A stretch of 64,000 nucleotides of DNA from Adiantum capillus-veneris (taxonomy: Eukaryota > Streptophyta > Polypodiopsida > Polypodiales > Pteridaceae), in contig CM043947.1 of assembly GCA_014529385.2 (NCBI GenBank), forward strand, positions 123,956,891 to 124,020,890. The letters run 5' to 3'. The position numbers and the translations under genes are program-made. This document shows positions 47,578 through 57,821 of the stretch, in pieces; the stretch's first letter is position 1; each line of letters opens with the position of its first letter. The notes under the pieces were generated by a model. It saw only the letters and a list, made by a program, of their open reading frames with translations. It had not been told where the DNA came from and did not search any database.

Positions 47578-50500
47578 TCATACCTTTTGGAAGGAGGTCG
47601 TCACCTTTTGAAACCAATTGTTCCAAGTTGTTATGGGTGAAGGTTTTAACCAATAGTTTTCGACCGCCCTATGCATTTCATCTAGTTGCAAGGGTGGTAA
47701 GGTACTCTCCCATGATTTTATTGGCAACGTTGTTGTAGGTGGCGAACGTACCCCGGGAGGTGCAAACTCTTTCGTGCTTGTATGGATATGTACAGTGGTA
47801 GGTGGAGGTTGTGTCAAAGCTTCTATTTGTGTATAGGAACTACATGAAGAGCAAGAAGCTTCATTTGATTTCTTTGTTCCTGAGCTAGGTGGAACAAATC
47901 GTTCTTTCTTTGGTACCCAAACTAGCTCTAGATCGGGTGTGTAACATTCCATGATTTTTTCTTTTCCGCGATTTTCAATTTGTTTTGGAGCCACAGGATT
48001 GGGTTTACATGGGCCAGGTGACAGGTAAGAGTACACTTTACGTTTGGGCACCCAGATTTGATCATTTCCTTCATAGTATCCTTGGGCTTCCAATAGTCGT
48101 TTAGGAATCCAACGCAACGTTTCTTTACATTTCTTGGAGTGAGTGGGACGGTTCTTACTAGGTTTCCGTTTTTTTGCATCAACCATGCTCACTACAGAGG
48201 CTTTAGGGACCCACTTGTATGTTTTCTGTGTTATATTAGGATGGTTCTTGTGTGTCTCAAGCTTTCTTTCAACTACATCAGTTGAAGCTCTAGAGAGTTG
48301 GGCTATGGGGACGTATGGTTCAACCTCCTGGACATGCAATGTCTTGGGTTTTATTTCCTTAGGCAATATCTCAGGGACTATGGCTTGAGTGGTAGGGCTA
48401 AGAGTTGGTTTTTGCGTTGTAACACCCTCAGTCCCCCAATCAATAGTGCATTTGGTGGCTATCATCCACGTGCGGCCTAGGTTTATATTACCCTCCATAG
48501 TTCCAGTAGGCATGACCAAAAAGTCTTGAGCTACAATCCCATTGTGATAACTGATAGAGATTAGAGTCTTGTTGGTGCTCTCGGCTTGTCCATTATCTTG
48601 CAGGTAATAAGGTGTAGACTTATGGTGGGATATCATAAAGGTCGTGGTAAGCTCTCTTATTACCTCATTTATAAAATGGGTACCATTATCACTAACAATT
48701 TCAAAAGGGCAACCAAATCTTGTGATAATGTTCTCAAAAAGAAACTTAGCTGTTGTCCTCGCGTCAGCTTTTTGTGAAGCCTTAGCTTTAGCCCACTTTG
48801 TTACATAGTCCGTAGCAACTAGAATATATCGAGATTGAGTGTTGCGAGCTGCGGGACTAATTGGACCTACAAAGTCTAAGCCCCATTTTTCAAATGGTTG
48901 GGTTACTTTAATAGGATGTAAGGGCATTCTGTCTTTGCGCTGTGTGGCCTTGTAACGTTGGCACTCATCACACCCTTTTGCAAAAAGTGATGCATCCTTA
49001 AATAAAGTTGGCCACCAATAGCCTGATTGCAGCACCTTTCTAGCAGTCAGGTCTCCTGAAAAATGTCCTCCTGCTATGCCCATATGTGCTTCTTGCAAGA
49101 TATACAAATATTCATCCTCGCGGGCACAACGCCTAAGAATATCATCCTTACCTAATCTATACAGAGTTCCGGCAATCAAACAATAGGGTTCACATTCTTT
49201 TACTAGCCTTCGAGCGATATCCTTACGAAGTTCCTTGGGTGGAAAACCATTAACTAAAAAGTTAACAATGTTCTCACTCCATTCAGGCATAGTCTCAACT
49301 ATGAATAGAGAAGTATCGGGTAATTCATCATCAACTCCTGTAGGGGCTTCACCATTGGGTATGCGAGACAAATGATCAGCCATGACGTTCCTTTTACCGG
49401 GTCTCACTACAATCGTGAAATCAAACTCCATAAGAATTAACAACCATCGTGTGATTCTTCCTGTGGAGCATGGCTTGTTTACCAGAAGGTAGTAGCAAAA
49501 TTTCTTTACTGCATAAACCATTGCCAAACCTTCTTGCTCTGTAGTGGTGTAGTTCCTTTCAGCATCGTTCAATTGACGGCTTGCAAAGCTAATGGGATAG
49601 TCCAATTTATGTTCTCCTGGTTGAGTGAGAACACACCCAATAGCAAAGTTTGATGCATCAATATGCACATGGAAAATGACATCCCTGTTAGGTGTCCTTA
49701 AAATCGGAGCACTTGCTAGTGTTTTCTTCAATTGTTCATAGGCCTGGTCACACTCTTCAGTCCATTTAAATTCAATGAGAAGCTTGTACAAAGGAAGTGC
49801 TATCTCAGCGAAAAATAAAATAAACCGTCGATAATAACCCACGTGTCCCATGAACCTTTGAACTCCCTTGTAATTGGTTGGTGGTGGTAGCTCTAGAATC
49901 ACTTTAATTTTGCTCTCATCGGTTGAGATACCATTCTTGGATACTATATGCCCTAAAATAACTCCATGCTTGACCCAAAATTGGCATTTGAACGGGTTCA
50001 ATGAGATACGATATAACCTACACTTTTCAAATACCTTCCGCAAACATGATAGATGTTCTTTCCAAGAAGAGTAAACACAAAGGTTGTCTAAGAAAGCTTC
50101 ACAAAACTCTCTCAAATATTCTTTAAAAGCAGTGTTTATTAATCGTTGGAATGTAGCAGGGGCATTTGTTAAGCCAAAAGCCATCACACGAAATGCAAAC
50201 ACGCCAAATTCTGTGATGAAGGCAGTTTTAGCTTGGTGCTCTAGCGCTATCGTGATTTGGTTGTAGCCTGAGTACCCATCTAGAAAGCTATAAGCTTTCT
50301 TTCCTGCAGCTCTTTCGAGTACATGTTCGGAATATGGTAGGGGATAATGGTCTCTTCTAGTAGCTGCATTAACTTTTTTGAGGTCCACGCACACCCTGAG
50401 TTTCCCATTCTTTTTTGGCACGATAACTATTGGAGACACCCATTCAGAGTGTTCAATAGGATATATGAACCCACATTTGATAAGCTTTTCTAGTTCTTCT

Positions 50501-50613
50501 TGAATGATCTTTGCGTACTTAGGATTCATCGGGTAGGGTCTTTGTTGTACGGGCTTCGCAGTGCTAATCATAGGGATTGTATGTTGGACCACAGAAGGTG
50601 GAACACCTTTCAT
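47578..50613 (-). CDS. RT-RNase H-integrase with protease-like and WVPK tail (1011 codons)
   Basis: Long open frame. RT: first Asp in F-L-D-G-Y-S-G-Y (residue 112) and active site F-L-D-N (174-177), where the second Asp is Asn (codon at 50083-50085). RNase H: H-I-D-A-S (319), T-T-T-E-Q-E (358), and after Y-Y-L-L (377) a gap where the T-D-H...L-Y-L segment should be, then G-R-I-T-R-W and A-D-H-L-S-R. Integrase: H510, H517, C548, C551 and D580, D642, E678. After residue 685 the integrase stops and a retropepsin-like piece (G-N-I-N-L-G-R-T-W-M) follows, then W-(V/I)-P-K at 801, 835, 854 and 899. The frame ends at TGA 47578-47580. TAA at 50716-50718 lies in frame upstream. RT and RNase H should be inactive. 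Confidence 0.85.
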   Translation of the reverse strand: MKGVPPSVVQHTIPMISTAKPVQQRPYPMNPKYAKIIQEELEKLIKCGFIYPIEHSEWVSPIVIVPKKNGKLRVCVDLKKVNAATRRDHYPLPYSEHVLERAAGKKAYSFLDGYSGYNQITIALEHQAKTAFITEFGVFAFRVMAFGLTNAPATFQRLINTAFKEYLREFCEAFLDNLCVYSSWKEHLSCLRKVFEKCRLYRISLNPFKCQFWVKHGVILGHIVSKNGISTDESKIKVILELPPPTNYKGVQRFMGHVGYYRRFILFFAEIALPLYKLLIEFKWTEECDQAYEQLKKTLASAPILRTPNRDVIFHVHIDASNFAIGCVLTQPGEHKLDYPISFASRQLNDAERNYTTTEQEGLAMVYAVKKFCYYLLVNKPCSTGRITRWLLILMEFDFTIVVRPGKRNVMADHLSRIPNGEAPTGVDDELPDTSLFIVETMPEWSENIVNFLVNGFPPKELRKDIARRLVKECEPYCLIAGTLYRLGKDDILRRCAREDEYLYILQEAHMGIAGGHFSGDLTARKVLQSGYWWPTLFKDASLFAKGCDECQRYKATQRKDRMPLHPIKVTQPFEKWGLDFVGPISPAARNTQSRYILVATDYVTKWAKAKASQKADARTTAKFLFENIITRFGCPFEIVSDNGTHFINEVIRELTTTFMISHHKSTPYYLQDNGQAESTNKTLISISYHNGIVAQDFLVMPTGTMEGNINLGRTWMIATKCTIDWGTEGVTTQKPTLSPTTQAIVPEILPKEIKPKTLHVQEVEPYVPIAQLSRASTDVVERKLETHKNHPNITQKTYKWVPKASVVSMVDAKKRKPSKNRPTHSKKCKETLRWIPKRLLEAQGYYEGNDQIWVPKRKVYSYLSPGPCKPNPVAPKQIENRGKEKIMECYTPDLELVWVPKKERFVPPSSGTKKSNEASCSSCSSYTQIEALTQPPPTTVHIHTSTKEFAPPGVRSPPTTTLPIKSWESTLPPLQLDEMHRAVENYWLKPSPITTWNNWFQKVTTSFQKV

Positions 50614-50715
50614 ATCATGGTATGTCCAAGCGAATACGTCGTTGAATTCCTTGAGAAGCTCTTTGAGGACCGCCTCTTCAACTTCTGTGAGGTCTTGGGC
50701 AATAAAAACACGTTT

Positions 50716-52136
50716 TTATTCTTCACCGGGGTCAGCTAATTCTATTTCTTTAACTATTGCCGGACCATCATAGATTCCATTATTCCCATCGATAGGTATT
50801 CTTTGGGCTTTTGTGTACACAACCTTTGCTTCCCCTGTGGTGTAAGATTTGAAATGTTCTGGTGCAGGATGCAAGTCTGTGGATTCTGGTTGTGCTTTGG
50901 TTTGTGCTTCCATTTCTGCTTTCTTGTGTTGTCGAGCTAACTCTTGGTTTTGACGCCTCCTTGCAGTGCGGCTCAACTTTGGCTTGTCTATGATCTCTAA
51001 TTGGGCTATGTCATGGGGTCGTGGTCTACACCACATAACATTTTGGAGATATTCACCCCAATTGTCTACCAATTTTCGATGAGCATCACATGCCCCTATA
51101 TAACTGAGCCATTTTGCTGAGGATCTCTTCTTTTTTATCCTAGCACGTACATTGGCTCGATATGGACGCCTCTTAAGGTTTTCCTTTTTCGTATTTGAGA
51201 CCTGCTTTTGATTTGCATTTAGATCTGGCTCACTAAAGGAGTCCTGGTTGGTGTCCTCTTCACTCTCGGGGGAGCTATCATCGGTTGATGTGCTCGGTCC
51301 TTCCGAATGTTTTGACTCTGAACTTGCTCCACTTTCTAATTCATGAGATTCAAAATCCGTTTCACTCTGGGAGTCAGTGTCCAAGTCGTGTTGGTCAAAG
51401 TCTTCTATTGAGCTATAGGTGTCACTGTCAGATTGGTCCACAATTGCCTTGCCCTTAGAAGATGCATGTATGGCACTTATCATGTTCAGAGGTGCAATTT
51501 GTGCTACCTCTTCCCCCTCTGGTGTGAACCAAGTGGTTCCTCTATTTCCCCAGGTATCTATGGTTGCAGCTAGGTGTACCCAGTCTACGTTGTCTGATTC
51601 CGTCATACCCGGTAACACATCCATGTAAGGAGAATCTTGGCCAATGTCTATATCCTTCTTACAAGTGTAACAATATTGTAGTGGGGCCGAGTGAACTATG
51701 GTGTCAGAGCGATGATCAATAATGGTTTTACTCCCTAAGGGGTGTACCTTACCAGTCACCAAATCCACTCTAAGGAAAGAGTCTTGGAATTGCAAATAGA
51801 CATGATTTTTAGACCAATCATGAACCATTTGTGCTTCCCTCATGAATGGTCGTCCTAAAATCATTTCATATGACATAAGGTGTTTAGAGAAATCCATTAC
51901 AATGAACGTATGTCGTACCTTGTGTCCTAGAACTTTGATCTTAAGATCCTTGAGCATCCCCATAGGTTTGGTTATGGTACCATTTTCCATCTTTACCACA
52001 ATGTTAGTAACACTGAGGCGAGGTTTTCCCATGGATTCCCAACAATCTTTTGTAACGATGTTAACTCCCGCACCACCATCAAGAATTCCCTTTATAGTTA
52101 ATCCCTTGGTAGTGATGGGTAGGGTCGCATTAGACT
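50716..52136 (-). pseudogene. Protease and acidic/basic linker
   Basis: The retropepsin active site G-I-L-D-G-G-A-G-V-N (about 52,080) is intact, with the second half H-T-F-I-V-M-D-F and I-L-G-R-P-F-M near 51,850. A Ser/Asp/Glu-rich linker follows (about 51,430-51,180), then basic R-R-P-Y-R-A-N-V and P-K-L-S-R-T-A-R-R. A TAG at 52135-52137 sits just before the protease start in the same frame, and TAA at 50716-50718 ends it. The frame would run into RT. Confidence 0.8.
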
Positions 52137-55100
52137 AGTCGCCTTCAAAATACTGCCCTAATTTGTTAATGGGTACCTCGATCACAGACTCGTGTCCATC
52201 TAAGTCAAGTGATTGCACATGATTTTCCTCATCAATCATAATCGAGTCAGGCCTATTTGGTTGCACAAACTGCGGTAAGCGATAATCCCGTTCGTAGCTC
52301 TCCATTAAGGAATGCTCGAAGTGCAAGGAATAACTCAGGATCTCCATACAGCTTTGCTATGATCGTGGTTCGGACCTCAGAAGACATGAAGTCCACTAGT
52401 TTGGCAACATTCATTGGCATTTTGCAGGGTGTAGGTCCTTGACTAGGAACTGGTGAGGATGGAATCTCATATTCCTCAATGGGATCAGGTATTCCTTCGT
52501 TAAACATCCTTTCCAACAAGAAAGGTGTATGCTCACTTTCTGATGCCCCGTCCTCACTCCCTTATTGGATGATACTAGATATGGCTAACGGTCTATGGTT
52601 CATGTGGGGTGGATGAACTTGCGTGGGAAACACTGTGTCATGAATTTTGACATGCATGGGTTCTAGTTCTAGTTTCCTTTGAGTCTCCTCCACTAAACCT
52701 CTTAGATGTTTCACCTGCTCAATCTCGTCTACTGGGTTTGGATACGTCCCAATCTTCTTTTTACGATTCTTCCCTTTTTGCCCCTGCGGTTTATCTTGGG
52801 GGTCTTGGATTGGATTTGGAAACACTTGTGGTGTTTTCAGAGGCTCTTTATGGTTTTCTCTTATTCGGTTTTCATTTGGTTCCATGTTACGGTTTTCTTT
52901 GTCGGTCTTTCCCTTTGTGATATTGGTTCTAGTCTCCATTGTCTCGATTGAATCTGAATCATCCTCAAGGTCATTCATATACACGGGGTCATCTCCTGTT
53001 CCTATGTTTGTTTTGGAACTTGGCTTTGAATTTCCCGTATTCTGCGACCTCTTCCTTCGTGTCTTCTTTTTCTTTGCTTGGATAACTGACGCGGTATCTC
53101 TCTCTTCGAGGATATGGCCTGGCCCTTGAAGCATGGACCGTGTAATCGCATAAGCGGGTGCGACGGGTGGTATTGGCGATGTCACACTAGCAATTTCGAC
53201 CAAATTTAGGGGTGTGATTTTAGGCGCATTTGGGTTATAAGGGCATTGGGCAATCAAGTGATCTATGCCACAACGATTACATGTGAGTATTGTCATTGCA
53301 GACGTGCTCCCTTGATTCATTTGCATCTGTGCAGCATTCTTTTGCAGCCTAATAGGGCACTCTGCTGCCCGATGTGGTCCACACACTCGTAGCATTGAAG
53401 AGGTGGCCTCCTAGCCTGGGTGTTGATATTTTGACCTCTGGATGCGAGAGCAGCAGCTTGATAAACCGGCTTGACTTGCCCCCAACAATCTTCCATGTAG
53501 TATATAGGACACTCTTCCAATGTATCAAGTCCGTAGGCAATACTAGTGTCTATTTCCTCCTCACAGCCATCTGCATAAGCATTTGATGGCTCGCAACCCA
53601 CTTGGTTCATAGGGGCGACTCTTGGATGCGGGGGCTGCGGTCCTAGCACAGAAGGTGGTAGCGGTGTAGCTTGTACAACATTTTGAGATCTAGGGACCAT
53701 GTGTTGCGGTAGTTGCTCAACAGGTGGAGCAGGCATCAATACAGGAGCTCGAGGTGCATCCGTCCAGGCTACAGGTGGTCTATTTTCCATCATACGTTTG
53801 ATCATTAAACAATCCTTAGCTTGGTGACCATACCTACCACATGCGTTGCAAGTTCCATTAAATTTTACTCTAAACGTAGGGCACTCACTAGTGCTATGTG
53901 GACCTAAGCAAATGGAACACCATTGTTGCTCCCTTCTTGGATACATGTGACTATTTTGAGGGGGTCGATTATCCTTAAGAGACTCTTGTATTGCCTTGGT
54001 GAGGTGTGTCAAGAATGTCTCAAATACCTTTGGCTCATTGGCAATGGGCTTTGCAGTCATGGGTTCATACTCAATGCCTTGTGAGCTAGTGGATCTCGTG
54101 TCAGTAGACACCCTCATGCTTGCTATCATCAAGTTGTCCTCTAATTGGATTGCATTGCCAGTGACATCTTCCCAGGTTGTGATACCTCTAATCACTAGTC
54201 CATTATAGATTCCTTCATTCCTCAACCCTTGAATGAATCGATCAAGCAGTTGGTTATTTTTGAAGCTCTCATTCACAGGGCAACGAGAGTTTAAGTGCTT
54301 TAGACGACTAATGAAGTCCCTTACTGACTCTCCTTCCTTACGTTCGGCCTTCTGTAGCTGAGATGCTACACCCCAAAGCACACCTTCTCGTATGTACTCC
54401 TTTAGAAACAACCTTCGAAGGGTAGGGTAGATTGTTTTCTCGTCCACCCTTAGGGTTCTATACCAATCTCCAGCCTTCCCACTTAATGTCAAGCTTAAGG
54501 CATTGCACTTATGTAGTTTGTTGCGTTCCCCTAAGGAATCACATACTTGTTCAAACACTTCAATGTGTTTTCTAGCATCTTCGTCCCCATTGAATTTTTG
54601 CGTGAGTTTGGCAATTTGTACTGCCTTACTTCTAGGCTCTCTATCAGATGCGTGACGCATATTTTCCGCGATAGATCGACCTATGGTTTGAGCAAACGCT
54701 GCCAAGTCACCTATGTGAGGAGGCAGGGCCGGTGGAGGTACTCTTGGAATCATATGTGGGAGAGGGACGGGTACCGGTCTTGGCATATGTGTGGATGATG
54801 CAGGATATGGAACATAACCGGGCATAGGTCCACTCGGTTAAGGGCTAGGGAGCGGCACTCGAGGAGCATAAACAAGTGGTACAATTGGAGGTGTGGGGGC
54901 CATGTGTGCATAAGGGGCTAGAGGTACATACGGTCGAGGCCCCATATTAGGTATTACGACACTAGGTAGTGGCACTGCGCTAACCGTAGATGTCATCGGT
55001 ACATTCTCTGTCAGGCTTATCCCTGGAGTGAGCACTGTGTTTTCCTTAATAGAGGGTTGAGCCAAGTTAGGGAAGCTAAATTTGTCGCTCGGAGGCTCAG

Positions 55101-55974
55101 ATTGCATAGAGACCCCAGGTGAAATGACGTAAGATGGGTCCATGGGGCTCATTAGAGGAGTCTCCATTTGTGATAGATTAGGCTGTTGAGCCTTACTCGT
55201 ATCCAGAAATCTCATGGGGCCAGTTGAGAGTATATTTACCCCTCGGTTTTGCCTTTCTGATTGAATAATGCCATGGATAACATTACAGATCATTTTCTGT
55301 TGATCTTCGATGCTCGTGGCACTAGATGTGGATTGTACAATCTCTATCCATCCTACATGGTAGGCGTGGCCAGAGTGTAGATCCGTCAACACCTCAGTGT
55401 GGAGGTCGTATGTCCAATGATCATTAATGAACAATCCTTCTAGAGTCGACGTGTTAACGGTTTCTTGTGAGGTAGAAGCAATGTTGCTCCCCATGGTTTT
55501 ACTTGTCACCAACGGTACTCTAGAGGGAACTTCTGAAGGAAGCAGCTCAACAGGGCCTTCTTGGTAAGAAGTTGGCAGGATATCCACATGGACACTCTTT
55601 GGGGGTGTGGGGTCCACGTGCGATGTGAAAGGAGAGTCCACTTCCCCACCCCCTTCATGTGCTTCATTTGCATCAGGTTCCGAGTGAGTAGCTCTACCTA
55701 ATGCTTCCATGAAACGGCTAAACATACTAGTACTAGGCTATGGAGCTTCGGGAGGTGCATGGTTCTCTCTCTTAGTGTTTTGGGTAGGGTATGCTTCCAT
55801 GATTTCTGAGTCGGAGGAGGAATCACTAGCGGCTATTTTAGGGTCTTGGGTGGTGCTACCTTGTGTCCCCGCTGAGGGTCTAGAGCCTATCGTGGATGGG
55901 TAATGGGTGTCCGTATGAACAGAGACACCCTCAATATGCTCGTGTTCTAGCACCCGCCCAGAGCGTAACTGCAT
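52137..55974 (-). pseudogene. Gag with four zinc-knuckle-like motifs
   Basis: Segments 55974-55738, 55725-54838, 54825-53317, 53395-52562, 52519-52253 and 52347-52138 form gag. The capsid-like region lies at about 54,500-54,200 (G-D-W-Y-R-T-L, F-L-K-E-Y). Zinc-knuckle-like motifs: C-S-I-C...H...C, C-N-A-C-G-R-Y-G-H-Q-A-K-D-C, a C-Y-E-C...H...C broken at 53381-53386, and C-N-R-C-G-I-D-H-L-I-A-Q-C. A basic region K-K-K-K-T-R-R-K-R-S follows near 53,070. Breaks: TAG 55738-55740, TAA 54838-54840, TAA 52562-52564, a TG insertion at 53381-53386 and a frame change near 52,330 that brings it back into frame. Confidence 0.8.
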
Positions 55975-56799
55975 GTGCTTTTGATACCCTAAGGTGTCAA
56001 AAAGCTGCTCTAGGAGGCCTTGTGACTAGTTTTTAACGTGTTTTTTGTTTGTTTTTTTGCTAGATTTTTTAGAGCGTGTCGTGGAATGGGCCGTGTGATA
56101 GCTCGAAACGAGCGTATCGCTAGGAGGGACGCGCTGTGCTTTACAGCCCACCGTTTGGTTCTATTTTGCTCCAGAAAAGCCCGAAACAGTCTTTTCCTAG
56201 CTGGGGAACTAGGCTCCAAATAGCAAGTCTAAAGGTGCAAGTGGGAAGAGAAGGGAGGAGAGTGGAGGACTTGTACCACATGCTCTCATTCCCTCTTGAG
56301 GAGGTAGGGTATATATATAAGCATGGGTCTAGTATATATCATAAGACTGAGGACTGAGGCCTGGGCCTGGGCCTGGGCTTGGGCCTGGGTTTTGGTGCGC
56401 GTTGACCTCACCTAACTATTTACTGTCCCACCTACCTACTGACCTGCTAATCAGTGGTTCACCTAATTACTAACCTACTTAATTAACTAACTGTGCGCAA
56501 ACCAGAAAACACAAAAAATGCAGAAATTGAAACTTGACAGAACTGTGCAGTGAAAACACAGAAAATGCAAAAAACGCAAGAAATGCTAACTGTGTGTAAA
56601 CAGAAAAACAGAATTTTGCTAACTGTCTAACTAATACTGAATGTACGCAGCAGAAAAACAGAAAATGCAAACTGTGCGCAACAGAAAAACAGAATTAACA
56701 ACTTGCAGAAAAAATACGCCTTCCTCTCCCTCTTCTTTCCTACTGCAAACCACTCATACAAGAAGCACAAAGTGCCTCTTGGGCTTAGTGCAGGGCTAT
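55975..56799 (-). other. Untranslated leader of the element
   Basis: Non-coding, between the primer site and gag, with repeated phrases such as 'cagaaaaacagaa' around 56,500-56,700. No gene supported. Confidence 0.6.
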
Positions 56800-56817
56800 T
56801 CCCTGGCAACGACGCCA
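56800..56817 (-). other. Primer binding site, Asp-tRNA-like
   Basis: Minus strand TGGCGTCGTTGCCAGGGA, four bases from the LTR. It differs at two bases from the TGGCGCCGTTGCCGGGGA site I associate with Asp tRNA and Athila/Tat elements. Confidence 0.75.
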
Positions 56818-56821
56818 AAAA

Positions 56822-57073
56822 TGTGCGCTCCTTGCCGCACTGCCGAAGCAAGGGACTTGCCGATACACCGTGTACGAGCCGCAGACGGCTCCAAGCACAC
56901 AACTAGTTTAACTAGTAAGCTCAAAGAGGGCAATGGTGTGTCACTCACCGCCTTATGCTCCTGCCGTAGAGGATTCTCGCCGCGAAGAAGAGGGAGACGC
57001 CGCTATGCCGCGCTCAACCGCCTCGCCGCCGTCGTGCCGCCGCAACGCTCGATCGCACACACACTCTCACACC

Positions 57074-57114
<41 letters not shown>

Positions 57115-57424
57115 GCACACACACAAGGAGATGGTGAAGGAGAAGGTGGAGATGGAGCAAGAGCAGCTTCTATTGCACAATGAGAGAATGACTCAATTTT
57201 AGGTTTAATTGGCTTTTATGTGAGCTCACCCCATTCACACTTGGGCGCCCATGCTTAGCCAACTAACCCTAGCATGTTCGTGTTAGAGTGCGCCTCTCAT
57301 CGGCGATCACTCTACCTTTCCCTATTGGACCGACAAGCCCGGTGCCTGACTGTACTTAAATAAATAATACGGTTACAGTGTCCGTCATAGGCGATAGGGT
57401 GCCCGTGAGCCACGAGGGTTAACA
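56822..57424 (-). repeat. 5' LTR of the 12.4 kb gypsy element
   Basis: 603 bp, partner of 45060-45652, followed by CAACT. Confidence 0.95.
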
Positions 57425-57764
57425 CAACTTTATCACTTTCTTATTGTTTTCGAAATTCGCCGTGACTCTTTCACGTGTTAGAAAAGAGAGGAGGAGGTTA
57501 CTTGAGAGCTCTTTTCTTGGAAGCCAATCTTCTTCTTAGAGACTGAAAATAGTGCATCGAGATCCGTGTCCGCAAGATTTTTTCTTTTAAATTTTTATAA
57601 ATATTTTTTTAATCATCCACGAACGTGCATGAAGTTATCTCTCTTTGCTTCACTCTATTCTTAGCTTGTGATTTTGGCCTTGAGAGCCTATATTAAGACC
57701 TCTCTCGCCTTGATGTCACAATTACCTATCTATTATACAAAGTGGTGCAAGCTCTTCATCATAA

Positions 57765-57821
<57 letters not shown>

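Larger units (their letters stand above)
45060..57424 (-). mobile_element. Full-length Ty3/gypsy element, 12.4 kb, with target duplication
   Basis: Direct LTRs at 45060-45652 and 56822-57424, TG...CA ends and CAACT duplications at 45055-45059 and 57425-57429. The primer site resembles Asp tRNA and a purine tract adjoins the 3' LTR. Minus-strand order: gag, protease, RT, RNase H, integrase, protease-like/WVPK tail, then a 143-codon ORF. The size and primer suit the Athila/Tat side of gypsy. It has five in-frame stops and a pair of compensating frameshifts. Confidence 0.95.
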
